A DNA stretch of 11,383 nt from an uncultured Granulicatella sp. (GCA_938017885.1 CALIJD010000244.1:1-11383); one strand, 5' to 3'; positions 1-7,040 are shown, counted from the stretch's first letter. The notes: a model not told the origin generated them from the sequence alone. Made by a program: numbers and translations.

Positions 1-83
1 ACACAATATTTAAAAATAAAATAGTGCAAACCAAAGGTTTGTGATTACTGCGATTCCTTGCAGATTCTTCTATAGTAGCTGTA

Positions 84-263
84 AAAGGGGACCGGTTCGA
101 GCCTGTAGTCTCTCACCTTTAAAGTTCAAAATGGGAGTAAGGGATAAATCCCCAACTCCCATTCATTCACCTTTAATCCTTTTTCCTTTTACTGCTACTA
201 TATGAATCTAGCAAGGATTCTCCGTAATCACAGTGCTTTTAAATATTGTGTCCTGCCAAGAAA
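84..263. repeat. Direct repeat copy 1 (200-bp period)
   Basis: First copy of the unit, beginning AAAGGGGACCGGTTCGA and running through the hairpin at 131-162 to the AAATATTGTG-containing end near 241-250. The 84-174 core is nearly identical to copy 2. The right-hand part (about 176-263) keeps the GCTACTATA, GTAATCACAGTG and AAATATTGT blocks but varies between them. Confidence 0.8.
131..162. other. Conserved stem-loop in repeat copy 1
   Basis: ATGGGAGT (131-138) pairs perfectly with ACTCCCAT (155-162). Inside a small 2x2 internal loop, GGGA (141-144) pairs with TCCC (149-152) around a short A/T loop. No T-tract follows, so it is not a typical intrinsic terminator. It may be an RNA hairpin or a structural feature of the mobile repeat. 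Confidence 0.7.
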
Positions 264-283
264 GGGAGATGGTGGAGGAGGAT

Positions 284-463
284 AAAGGGGACCGGTTCGA
301 GCCTGTAGTCTCTCGCCTTCAAAGTTCAAAATGGGAGTAAGGGATAAATCCCAAACTCCCATTCATTCACCTTTGATCCTGATTCCCATTACTGCTACTA
401 TAAGAACCCGACAAATCCTCTTCGTAATCACAGTGTCTTTAAATATTGTATCTTGCGAAGAAA
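284..463. repeat. Direct repeat copy 2 (200-bp period)
   Basis: Second copy of the unit, separated from copy 1 by about 20 unrelated bases (264-283). It ends some 50 bases before the tmk promoter-like sequence. The base that differs at the hairpin (153 versus 353) lies in an unpaired internal loop, so the predicted fold is preserved. Confidence 0.8.
331..362. other. Conserved stem-loop in repeat copy 2
   Basis: Same hairpin as at 131-162: ATGGGAGT (331-338) pairs with ACTCCCAT (355-362), with an inner GGGA/TCCC stem. The only change from copy 1 is one base in the internal loop. Confidence 0.7.
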
Positions 464-491
464 GTAGGATGGAAATCTGATGGGAATTTGG

Positions 492-520
492 TTTATTATA
501 GGAGGAAAATAGCGTATAAT
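492..520 (+). promoter_or_regulatory. Probable promoter of the tmk operon
   Basis: A perfect TATAAT lies at 515-520, about 35 bases before the tmk start. The best -35 at 17-bp spacing is TTTATT (492-497), a weak match. It lies just downstream of the repeat region, so transcription probably begins outside the repeats. Confidence 0.5.
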
Positions 521-554
521 AAAAAGAAGAAATTGAAAGGGATGGAGGATAACT

Positions 555-1202
555 ATGGAAGGATTGTTTATTACAATGGAAGGGCCAGATGGTGCTGGGA
601 AAACAACAGTCATCAATCAACTGATTCCTTTGTTACAAAAACATGCCTTAGTGGATATCGTTTCAACAAGAGAGCCTGGTGGAAGTCGTATCGCGGAAGA
701 TATTCGGAAAGTGATTCTGGATGTGAATAATACCGAAATGGATGAAAGAACAGAAGCCATTTTATATGCAGCAGGACGCCGCCAGCACTTAAAAGATCGT
801 ATTTTACCGAATTTGGAAAAAGGGAACATTGTATTTTGTGACCGATTTGTAGATAGCTCATTAGTGTATCAAGGGGTTGCTCGTGGGATTGGAGTAGAGG
901 AAGTAGCTGAACTGAATCGATTTGCCACAGATGGACTTTCGCCGAGTACGACACTGTATTTAGATGTGCCTGCCGAAGTTGGTTTAGAGCGAATTCATAA
1001 AGCAAGAGGCAATCGTCAGTTTGACCGATTAGACCAAGAAGGTTTGAGTTTCCATACGATGGTTCGAGAAGGGTATTTAGAATTACTAAAGAAATATCCT
1101 GAAAGAATGGTTTCCATTGATGCGACTCAAACGATTGAAGAAGTGGTTAATGAGTGTTTCAAAGTGTTAGTAGAACGTTACCCAAATTATTTTACAAGAT
1201 AG
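555..1202 (+). CDS. tmk: Thymidylate kinase (dTMP kinase)
   Basis: Phosphorylates dTMP to dTDP with ATP in the cytoplasm, a required step of dTTP synthesis. The 215-residue length is normal for the family. The P-loop GPDGAGKTT is at residues 10-18, the DRF motif of the nucleotide-binding site at 96-98 followed by SSLVYQG, and an arginine-containing lid (RGNRQFDRLD) near 150-160. TREPGG at 37-42 is the typical dTMP-site motif. The ATG at 555 is chosen because GGAGG (544-548) sits at good spacing; the in-frame Met8 has no such site. It is the first gene of the tmk-darA-holB-yabA operon, 12 bases before darA, as in other Bacilli. Confidence 0.97.
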   Translation: MEGLFITMEGPDGAGKTTVINQLIPLLQKHALVDIVSTREPGGSRIAEDIRKVILDVNNTEMDERTEAILYAAGRRQHLKDRILPNLEKGNIVFCDRFVDSSLVYQGVARGIGVEEVAELNRFATDGLSPSTTLYLDVPAEVGLERIHKARGNRQFDRLDQEGLSFHTMVREGYLELLKKYPERMVSIDATQTIEEVVNECFKVLVERYPNYFTR

Positions 1203-1214
1203 GAGAATGAAAAA

Positions 1215-1544
1215 ATGAAATTATTAATTGCTATTGTACAAGATAAAGATGCACACTTATTAGGAGATGAGTTCGCACAAGCTAATATTCGTGCGACTCG
1301 TTTATCAACAACTGGGGGATTCCTACGTGCAGGAAATACGACTTTCCTGATCGGTATCGAAGAAGAAAGAGTAGATGAAGCGTTAGACATCATTAAAGAA
1401 AACTGCCAATCACGTGAACAAATGACCATTCCTCCTGTTCATATTGATAGCATGTTGGATAGCGCAATTGCTACACCTGTTTCTGTTCGAGTAGGTGGGG
1501 CTACGGTATTTGTTTTACCAGTAGACGCATTCTTACGTTTCTAA
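1215..1544 (+). CDS. darA: Cyclic-di-AMP receptor, PII-like (DarA/PstA, YaaQ)
   Basis: A 109-residue PII-like protein of the DUF970 family that binds cyclic-di-AMP, probably as a trimer in the cytoplasm; its downstream partner is generally unclear. The family signature GGFLRAGNTTFLIG spans residues 34-47 and CQSREQ follows near 70-75. N24, R26, T28, F36 and N41 fall at positions reported to contact c-di-AMP in PstA/DarA proteins (from memory, not checked). A Shine-Dalgarno AGGAGAA precedes the ATG. It lies between tmk and holB as in Bacillus subtilis (yaaQ), but the yaaR gene that follows it there is missing. Its stop is followed almost directly by holB. Confidence 0.95.
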   Translation: MKLLIAIVQDKDAHLLGDEFAQANIRATRLSTTGGFLRAGNTTFLIGIEEERVDEALDIIKENCQSREQMTIPPVHIDSMLDSAIATPVSVRVGGATVFVLPVDAFLRF

Positions 1545-1545
1545 G

Positions 1546-2505
1546 ATGAAAAAGAAGCAAGAAGCATTTATTCGTACCATTGATAATGGGCAATTCAGCC
1601 ATGCCTATTTGTTTGAAGGAGCAAAAGGGATTGGAAAATCAGAAATGGCGAAAGAAATTGCTAAAATACTAAACTGTACGAATCGAAACGTTGGAGAAGG
1701 TGCTTGTCAGGTTTGCGAACATTGTCTTAGAATTGAGCATGGAAACTTTCCCGATTATATTGTTGTGGAGCCAGAAGGGACTACAATCAAAGTAGATCAA
1801 ATCCGTTCCTTAAAGTCGCAATTAACCAAAACAGCAATGGAATCGAGTGCGATTATTTGTGTGATTCATGCGGTAGATACATTGACTCCAGGTGCTGCCA
1901 ATAGTTTACTAAAATTTTTAGAAGAACCAACAGGAAACATCCACTTTATTTTATTGACGGAGCAATTAAGTAAGGTGCTCATTACCATTCAATCTCGTTG
2001 TCAAATTATCAGGTTTCAATCCAATCAAGAGGACACAGTGAATGCCCTTTTAAAGGAAAAAGGGGCCTCTAATGCGACTGCTCAGCTAGTATCACAGTTG
2101 ACCAATAGTGCCGATCAAGCCTTATTATTATTGGAAAGTGAAAGCTTTGGACAAATCCGTCAAGAAAGTTGGAATTGGTTTGCTCGTATCTTTACGAATC
2201 GAGCGATGGCTTTTATTACGATTCAATCGCAAGTTCTTCCGCTGTTAGTTTCTAAAGTGGAAAGTGAGCAATTTTTAACGTTATTGCAATTCTATATACG
2301 AGATGCACTTCTTTGTGCGCAAGGGTTAGAAGGGCAACTGATTCAAAGTGATAAGATTGCGACTCTGAGAACTATTGCCGAAAAACTGAGTGTGAAGCAA
2401 TGGATTCAAGAACACGAAAAAATGACAAAGGCTCTCTCCAAAATACAATCCAATGTAGGAGTTCAGGCCGTATTAGAACAATGGGTTTTACAAATCCCAA
2501 AATGA
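1546..2505 (+). CDS. holB: DNA polymerase III subunit delta-prime (clamp loader)
   Basis: Clamp-loader AAA+ subunit that helps load the beta sliding clamp on primed DNA. The protein has 319 residues. It has a P-loop GAKGIGKS at 25-32 and a four-cysteine zinc module (C44, C54, C57, C60). LLKFLEEP follows at 121-128 and the SRC motif of clamp-loader subunits at 150-152. The C-terminal part is the helical collar domain, less conserved. The start lies one base after the darA stop and no clear Shine-Dalgarno is visible just upstream, so translation is probably coupled to darA. In Bacillus subtilis the next gene is yaaT (ricT); here yabA follows after 19 bases and no PSP1-domain gene is present. 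Confidence 0.95.
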   Translation: MKKKQEAFIRTIDNGQFSHAYLFEGAKGIGKSEMAKEIAKILNCTNRNVGEGACQVCEHCLRIEHGNFPDYIVVEPEGTTIKVDQIRSLKSQLTKTAMESSAIICVIHAVDTLTPGAANSLLKFLEEPTGNIHFILLTEQLSKVLITIQSRCQIIRFQSNQEDTVNALLKEKGASNATAQLVSQLTNSADQALLLLESESFGQIRQESWNWFARIFTNRAMAFITIQSQVLPLLVSKVESEQFLTLLQFYIRDALLCAQGLEGQLIQSDKIATLRTIAEKLSVKQWIQEHEKMTKALSKIQSNVGVQAVLEQWVLQIPK

Positions 2506-2524
2506 AGAAAGAGGAGGTGCGTGA

Positions 2525-2869
2525 ATGCCAAATAGACAGTTATATGATCGAATCGAGAAATTAACGAAACAAACGTTATTGCAACTGCATGAGCTAGAGC
2601 AGATTTCTTTAGAATTACAAAAGGTCATAGAAGAAAATCATAATTTGATTATGGAAAATCACCACTTGAAAGATCGCTTGGATGCGATGAATTCAAGCAC
2701 GCACATCTCAAATCAAGTCGTTGAGAAAAAAGAACGTAGTCAATCTGTGATTAATTTAGAAAATATTTATAATCAAGGGTTCCATATTTGTAATTTATAT
2801 TATGGAAAACGTAGAGAAAATGACGAGAATTGCATGTTTTGCACCGAAATCTTATTTGGTGAACATTAA
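2525..2869 (+). CDS. yabA: Replication initiation control protein YabA
   Basis: Negative regulator of chromosome replication initiation that binds DnaA and the DnaN clamp. The 114 residues show the expected architecture: an N-terminal coiled coil (about 5-55, rich in L/E/N heptads) that drives tetramer formation, a short linker, and a C-terminal zinc-binding domain. In the last part GFHICN carries H87 and C89, and CMFC carries C103 and C106, the expected zinc ligands. GGAGG at 2512-2516 supports the ATG. It is the last gene of the housekeeping operon and is followed by a terminator at 2921-2950. In Bacillus subtilis trmN6 comes next, but here that block is several kilobases away in the opposite orientation. 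Confidence 0.93.
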   Translation: MPNRQLYDRIEKLTKQTLLQLHELEQISLELQKVIEENHNLIMENHHLKDRLDAMNSSTHISNQVVEKKERSQSVINLENIYNQGFHICNLYYGKRRENDENCMFCTEILFGEH

Positions 2870-2920
2870 ATCTTGGAAGAAAGCAAGATAGTCATAGAAA
2901 ATACCAATAAAGTCATCAAG

Positions 2921-2950
2921 AGAGCCTGTCGAAGGATAGGCTCTTTTGTT
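2921..2950 (+). terminator. Rho-independent terminator after yabA
   Basis: AGAGCCTGTC (2921-2930), loop GAAG, and GATAGGCTCT (2935-2944) form a 10-bp stem with one G-T wobble, followed by TTTGTT. It closes the tmk-yabA operon. Its T-tract runs directly into the sulfatase promoter. Confidence 0.85.
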
Positions 2951-2955
2951 ATAAT
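2947..2955 (+). promoter_or_regulatory. Extended -10 promoter of the sulfatase operon
   Basis: TGTTATAAT matches the TGnTATAAT extended -10 consensus, 36 bases before the sulfatase ATG. A matching -35 is not visible because the terminator stem occupies that position; extended -10 promoters often tolerate this. The sulfatase operon is thus likely a separate unit from yabA. Confidence 0.55.
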
Positions 2956-2990
2956 AGAAGTGACTTTGTTTTATAGATGGAGGATAAAAA

Positions 2991-4454
2991 ATGGTAAAAC
3001 AAGATAAAAAACCAAATGTCGTCTTAATTGTCGTGGACCAAATGCGTTCCGATGCATTGTCTATCAACCGCGAAGATGATTTAGTGGTTACACCAACATT
3101 AGATATGATGGCGAGTATGGGCTATAACTTTGAAAATGCCTATTCACCCGTACCGAGTTGTGTACCAGCTAGAGCAGCGCTTTTAACAGGGATGGATCAA
3201 GTTTCGAATGGTCGAGTGGGTTATGAGGATGAAGTTCCTTGGAACTATACAAATACCCTTCCTCAAACTTTTAAAGATTTAGGGTATCAAACGGAATGTA
3301 TCGGGAAAATGCATGTGTATCCAAGTCGTAAAAGATTAGGATTTGATCATGTTCTCTTACATGATGGCTACTTACATGTCGACCGTAAGTACAATAAAGC
3401 GTATGGGGAAACGTTTGAACATTCGAGTGATTATTTAGACTGGATTAAAAAAGAACTTGGAAGCGATGCAGATATCATTGATGATGGAGCAAACTGCAAT
3501 TCTTGGGATGTTCGTCCATTTGATTGGCCAGAAAAATATCATCCAACGAATTGGATTGTCAGCGAGAGCATTCGTTTCTTGAAGAGACGTGACCCAAGTG
3601 TTCCGTTCTTCTTGAAGATGTCTTTTGAGAAACCTCATGCGCCGTTAAATCCTCCTCAATACTTCTTTGATTTATATATGCAAAAGCTGGATAAAAACCT
3701 AGATTTACATATTGGAAACTGGGAAAAATTGGAAGAAAAAATTCCAAATCTCTATGCAAAACGTGGTAAAATCCCTAAAGATGCTCAAAAGCGAATGATT
3801 GCTGCGTATTATGCGTTAATCACCCATATCGATAATCAATTAAGCCGCTTCCTAACAGCAGTGGAAGAGTTTGATTTATTAGAAAATACGATTTTTTGGT
3901 TTGTGAGTGACCACGGAGATCAGTTAGGAGAACACTATTTATTTAGAAAAGGGTATCCATACCAAGGAAGTATCAAGATTCCAGCATTCATTTTCGACCC
4001 AGGTAACTTAATCGCTGGGACTAAGAAGAGTGTTAAACAACTCATCAAGATTCAGGACGTATTCCCGTCGCTTGTCGAGTTGGCAACAGGCAATACCGTA
4101 CAAACCGATGGAAAGAGTGTACGTCAATTATTATTTGGTGAATTTGCAGGATGGCGAAACGAATTCCACGGTGAACATAGCCTAGGAGTTGATTCAAGCC
4201 AATATATTTTGACCGATGAATGGAAATTTATCTGGTTCCCTGTGACAAATGAGTTCCAATTATTCCATATGACGGAAGATCCAAATGAACAATGGAATCT
4301 GATTGCAGAAGAAAAATATACTTCCTTGATTCACGAATTTAAAGTGAAACTTGCTCGTTATTTGGAAGGACGAGAAGAGGGGTTTGTTCAAGAGGGTAAA
4401 CTTTGCCCAGTCCCATTAGAGAAAATTGTGTCTACATTAAAGGGAGGAGAGTAG
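2991..4454 (+). CDS. Formylglycine-dependent sulfatase (type I)
   Basis: A 487-residue member of the alkaline-phosphatase-fold sulfatases, which hydrolyse sulfate esters using a formylglycine made from cysteine. The activation motif CVPAR has C57, P59 and R61, so the residue to be converted is C57. Other expected sites: D16 in VVDQMR and D307/H308 in SDHGDQLGEH (metal binding), K106 and H108 in GKMH, H216 in EKPHAPL, and K320 in FRKGYPYQGS. The C-terminal half has the usual subdomain with LFHMTEDPNEQWNL. No signal peptide is visible: the N-terminus is MVKQDKKPNVVLIV, where the hydrophobic stretch is the first strand. The enzyme is therefore probably cytoplasmic and acts on an imported small sulfate ester. 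The substrate cannot be read from the sequence. GGAGG at 2979-2983 sets the start. It is co-transcribed with its activator, which begins after a single base. Confidence 0.93.
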   Translation: MVKQDKKPNVVLIVVDQMRSDALSINREDDLVVTPTLDMMASMGYNFENAYSPVPSCVPARAALLTGMDQVSNGRVGYEDEVPWNYTNTLPQTFKDLGYQTECIGKMHVYPSRKRLGFDHVLLHDGYLHVDRKYNKAYGETFEHSSDYLDWIKKELGSDADIIDDGANCNSWDVRPFDWPEKYHPTNWIVSESIRFLKRRDPSVPFFLKMSFEKPHAPLNPPQYFFDLYMQKLDKNLDLHIGNWEKLEEKIPNLYAKRGKIPKDAQKRMIAAYYALITHIDNQLSRFLTAVEEFDLLENTIFWFVSDHGDQLGEHYLFRKGYPYQGSIKIPAFIFDPGNLIAGTKKSVKQLIKIQDVFPSLVELATGNTVQTDGKSVRQLLFGEFAGWRNEFHGEHSLGVDSSQYILTDEWKFIWFPVTNEFQLFHMTEDPNEQWNLIAEEKYTSLIHEFKVKLARYLEGREEGFVQEGKLCPVPLEKIVSTLKGGE

Positions 4455-4455
4455 C

Positions 4456-5307
4456 ATGAACTATATTTCTTTAAAAGCAGGCACTTTCCAAATGGGAGAT
4501 ACTGAAAATAGAGGATTTATTGAAGATCATGAATCTCCTTGCGTGACAAAAGAAGTTCAAGCATTTGAAATGGCGGAGACGACGGTAACGAATGAAGAGT
4601 TTAAACGATTTGTCGATGAGACAGGCTATCAAACAACAGCAGAACTCTTCGGGGATTCTTACGTATTTCATTTGCTGGTGTCTCCAGAGAAAAGAGAAGA
4701 CTATTCTCATGTATCGGGTTCTCCATGGTGGCTATTAGTTCCTGGGGCTTGTTGGAAGCGTCCTTTTGGACCAGAGTCATCGATTGAAAATCTATTAGAT
4801 CATCCAGTTGTTCATGTATCCCTTAAAGATGCGTTGGCTTATTGTGAGTGGGCTGGAGCTGGGCTTCCAACCGAAACACAGTGGGAATATGCAGCTCGCG
4901 GTGGGACGTCCACTCAGTATCCATGGGGAGAAGAGCTTGAACAAGACGAAAAATTCCATGCGAATACTTGGCAAGGAGAGTTTCCAAATCAAAATAGTGA
5001 GCTAGATGGCTTTTTAGGAACGGCTCCTGTAAAGAGTTTTGAACCAAATGGATACGGCTTATATCAAATGATTGGGAATGTATGGGAGTGGTGCAGAAAC
5101 CATCGTGGAATTCCTTTTGAAGATATCGAGGCAAATGCCAAAGCTCCTCTAAATCTTGAGGTAGAGTATGCCATTCGAGGTGGCTCGTTCTTATGTCATT
5201 GTTCTTATTGCAATCGATACCGTGTTGCAGCAAGAAATGGTTCTCCTTGGAATTCTACAGCGAGTCATTTAGGATTTAGATGTATTCGACCGCTCGGAGG
5301 GCAATAA
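4456..5307 (+). CDS. Formylglycine-generating enzyme (aerobic sulfatase activator, SUMF1 family)
   Basis: Oxidises the active-site cysteine of type I sulfatases to formylglycine using O2 and a copper cofactor. The 283-residue protein has the FGE-sulfatase fold throughout, with FQMGD at 11-15, LPTETQWEYAARGG at 137-150 and the NVWEW motif at 208-212. Near the C-terminus RGGSFLCHCSYC is followed by NRYRVAARN and LGFRC. The two catalytic, copper-binding cysteines of characterised FGEs (C336/C341 in human) correspond to C247 and C252 with the same five-residue spacing, so this is a true FGE and not a degenerate paralogue. An extra cysteine, C249, lies between them. No signal peptide is visible, which matches a cytoplasmic sulfatase. 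The start is one base after the sulfatase stop, with GGGAGG in the sulfatase 3' end as ribosome site. The next gene begins directly at its stop. Confidence 0.93.
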   Translation: MNYISLKAGTFQMGDTENRGFIEDHESPCVTKEVQAFEMAETTVTNEEFKRFVDETGYQTTAELFGDSYVFHLLVSPEKREDYSHVSGSPWWLLVPGACWKRPFGPESSIENLLDHPVVHVSLKDALAYCEWAGAGLPTETQWEYAARGGTSTQYPWGEELEQDEKFHANTWQGEFPNQNSELDGFLGTAPVKSFEPNGYGLYQMIGNVWEWCRNHRGIPFEDIEANAKAPLNLEVEYAIRGGSFLCHCSYCNRYRVAARNGSPWNSTASHLGFRCIRPLGGQ

Positions 5308-6093
5308 ATGCAACTCATTATTTATAGCATCATTGTTTTATGTGCCACAATGATTGGAGCCATAACCGGATTAGGCGGTGGGATTATCATCAAACCTGCC
5401 TTTGATGTTGTGGGAATAGACACCACGAGTATGATTAGTGTGTACTCTACGGTGGCAGTCTTTACAATGTGCTTAGTCTCTATTTACAAGAGAAGTAAAT
5501 TAGGTTTTCAAGTGGATAAACACATTGTATTTGGACTGGCATTCGGCTCCATTATCGGTGGGAAAATAGGAGATATTGTCTTTCTCCAAGCTGTTGAAAT
5601 GATGGGGAATCAATTTGTCAGCATCACTCAATCCATCATTTTGTTTGTGTTATTAGGAGGGATTATTTTATTCACTCTGAACAAAGAGAAGATTCAAACA
5701 TTAACGGTTTCGAATCTAATAGCCATTATCACTATTGGTCTATGCGTTGGAATCATTTCTGTCTATTTAGGAATCGGAGGGGGACCACTCAATATTGCTT
5801 TAATGGTATACTTCTTCTCCATGAAAGCAAAAGAAGCTGCGGCCTATTCAATTGTGATGATTTTCTTTGCACAAATGATGAAGATGACAACAGTGATTTA
5901 TGAATTCGAAAACTATCAGTCTGTCTCCTTCATCATTCTAGCAATTGCGATATTTGCTGTGCTAGGTGGTTGGATTGGAACGAAAATTCAAGCCAGATTA
6001 ACCCATGAAACGGTTGAAAGACTTTATTTAGGACTCATGATGGTTCTTCTTCTAATGACGGCTTTCAATGTATTTAAATTTATCGTAGTATAA
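5308..6093 (+). CDS. TauE/SafE-family permease, probable sulfur oxyanion exporter
   Basis: A 261-residue hydrophobic protein with about seven or eight membrane segments and the two-fold repeated TauE/SafE motif: GLGGGIIIKP at 21-30 and LGIGGGPLN at 154-162. Family members are linked to export of sulfite, sulfonates or related anions, though many lack a proven substrate. Its ATG directly abuts the FGE stop codon and a CGGAGGG site lies in the FGE 3' end, so the three genes are translationally linked. That link suggests it removes sulfate or a derived oxyanion released by the sulfatase; this is inference from context. The operon ends at the hairpin at 6097-6129. Confidence 0.88.
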   Translation: MQLIIYSIIVLCATMIGAITGLGGGIIIKPAFDVVGIDTTSMISVYSTVAVFTMCLVSIYKRSKLGFQVDKHIVFGLAFGSIIGGKIGDIVFLQAVEMMGNQFVSITQSIILFVLLGGIILFTLNKEKIQTLTVSNLIAIITIGLCVGIISVYLGIGGGPLNIALMVYFFSMKAKEAAAYSIVMIFFAQMMKMTTVIYEFENYQSVSFIILAIAIFAVLGGWIGTKIQARLTHETVERLYLGLMMVLLLMTAFNVFKFIVV

Positions 6094-6096
6094 AAA

Positions 6097-6136
6097 ACCG
6101 CCCAAGCGTGTTGTGTGTGCTTGGGCGGTATTTTTA
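6097..6136. terminator. Bidirectional terminator between tauE-like gene and rsmI
   Basis: ACCGCCCAAGC (6097-6107) and GCTTGGGCGGT (6119-6129) form a perfect 11-bp stem with an 11-base loop. It is followed by ATTTTTATT on the plus strand and flanked by AAAAAA on the other side, giving a T-tract in both directions. It serves the convergent permease and rsmI operons. Confidence 0.92.
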
Positions 6137-6146
6137 TTGAAGCATT

Positions 6147-7040
6147 CTACTGAGAATGAACTTCTTTATACACGTCTTGTTTTTTGAGACCTAGATGTTT
6201 TGCAACAGCTTTGATGGCTTCTTTTTGTGATAACTGTTGCTGCTCCATAAACCATTCCACTTGTTGAGTAATCGAAAGAGAAGCATCGGGAGTGTTTTCT
6301 TTAGCACTTCCAGATAGTGCCGTTGTCACATCAGTAGGATTTTTATGTCCAATCAAAATACAACATTCGCCTTTCAGTTCTTCTTCCTGGAGTAAAAGAA
6401 CAAGTTCAAAAGCAGTACCTCTAATGAACTCTTCATAACTTTTGGTTAACTCACGGCAGAGAACAACGGGTTGATTTTCCCCGTACACGTTTTGGATAGC
6501 TAAAAACGTATCTTTTAGTCTAAACGGTGATTCGTATAAAATGACGGTTTCGCTATGAGTGCGTAACTGTTCTAATGCCTCGATTTTTTCTTTTTTCTTT
6601 CGTGGTAAGAATCCATAGAAGTAAAAAGGCTGAGGGACGAGTCCACTGGCAATTAAAGCTGTAATCCCAGCATTCGCTCCCGGAAGCGGGATAACAGGAA
6701 TAGAGGCCTCGACACAAGCTTGAACCAGTTCAAATCCAGGATCACTGATGGAAGGAGTTCCGGCATCGCTCACTTGTGCAATCATTTTTCCTTCTTGGAG
6801 CCACTCAATCACTTGAGGGATGCGTTCCTGCGTATTATGTTCATGGAAACTCTTTTGCGGAGTTTCAATTTCAAAGTGGTTAAGTAACTTTTGTGTATGA
6901 CGCGTATCTTCGGCTAGAATTAAATCCACATCGCGTAGAGTATTCACAGCGCGGTATGTCATGTCTTCTAAGTTTCCAATGGGAGTAGGGACAAGGAAAA
7001 GCTTGCCAAATCCTTCAGTCCGATAACTCTTTTGTCTCAT
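6147..7040 (-). CDS. rsmI: 16S rRNA (cytidine(1402)-2'-O)-methyltransferase
   Basis: SAM-dependent methyltransferase that 2'-O-methylates C1402 in the decoding centre of 16S rRNA. The 297-residue protein shows the family hallmarks: PTPIGNL at 18-24, EDTR at 44-47, [12 protein letters not shown] at 91-102, PGANA at 120-124 and YGFLPRKKK near 142-150. The C-terminal extension (about 240-297) is the usual small helical domain. An AAGGAG site (reverse of 7050-7055) lies about nine bases before the ATG. The gene overlaps the 3' end of the GIY-YIG gene by 26 bases in another frame. In Bacillus subtilis the same three genes lie downstream of yabA on the yabA strand; here they are on the opposite strand. 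Confidence 0.96.
   Translation of the reverse strand: MRQKSYRTEGFGKLFLVPTPIGNLEDMTYRAVNTLRDVDLILAEDTRHTQKLLNHFEIETPQKSFHEHNTQERIPQVIEWLQEGKMIAQVSDAGTPSISDPGFELVQACVEASIPVIPLPGANAGITALIASGLVPQPFYFYGFLPRKKKEKIEALEQLRTHSETVILYESPFRLKDTFLAIQNVYGENQPVVLCRELTKSYEEFIRGTAFELVLLLQEEELKGECCILIGHKNPTDVTTALSGSAKENTPDASLSITQQVEWFMEQQQLSQKEAIKAVAKHLGLKKQDVYKEVHSQ

Larger units (their letters stand above)
1..463. repeat. Compound inverted/tandem repeat region, possibly MITE-like
   Basis: This gene-free stretch upstream of tmk consists of repeats. A unit at about 84-263 recurs at 284-463, offset by exactly 200 bases. Positions 84-174 and 284-374 differ at only three sites by eye (115, 120, 153), while the right-hand parts are more diverged. 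The first 80 bases are an imperfect inverted copy of the right end: ACACAATATTTAAAA at 1-15 is the exact reverse complement of 237-251, and GTGATTAC at 41-48 pairs with 224-231, with further similarity through GTAGC near 74-79. The layout is therefore left arm, core, right arm, a spacer of about 20 bases, then a second core and right arm. No open frame with family resemblance is present. The left edge coincides with the window edge, so the element may extend further. A non-autonomous mobile or intergenic repeat is the best guess; its family is not recognised. Confidence 0.75.

Noticed and set aside
28..40. AAACC-AAA-GGTTT mini-hairpin in the left arm
   Set aside because: A five-base A/T-rich stem has little significance alone; it looks like a small insertion that interrupts the larger inverted repeat.
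84..120. GGTTCGAGCC in the repeats resembles a tRNA T-arm, and GGGGAC resembles the start of tmRNA
   Set aside because: No acceptor, D or anticodon arms can be formed around it, and no tmRNA or SRP RNA core motifs are present. Likely coincidence.
1..463. CRISPR array
   Set aside because: Only two units of about 180 bases with a 20-base spacer, and no cas genes; the spacing does not fit CRISPR.
363..730. Short open frames on both strands across the repeat/tmk junction
   Set aside because: They have no family resemblance, overlap the repeats or the certain tmk frame, and lack ribosome sites.
613..1005. 130-residue minus-strand open frame
   Set aside because: Antisense shadow of tmk; no start site or recognisable motifs.
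4823..5233. 136-residue minus-strand open frame
   Set aside because: It is antisense to the FGE gene with strong family motifs in the other frame; its translation resembles no protein family.
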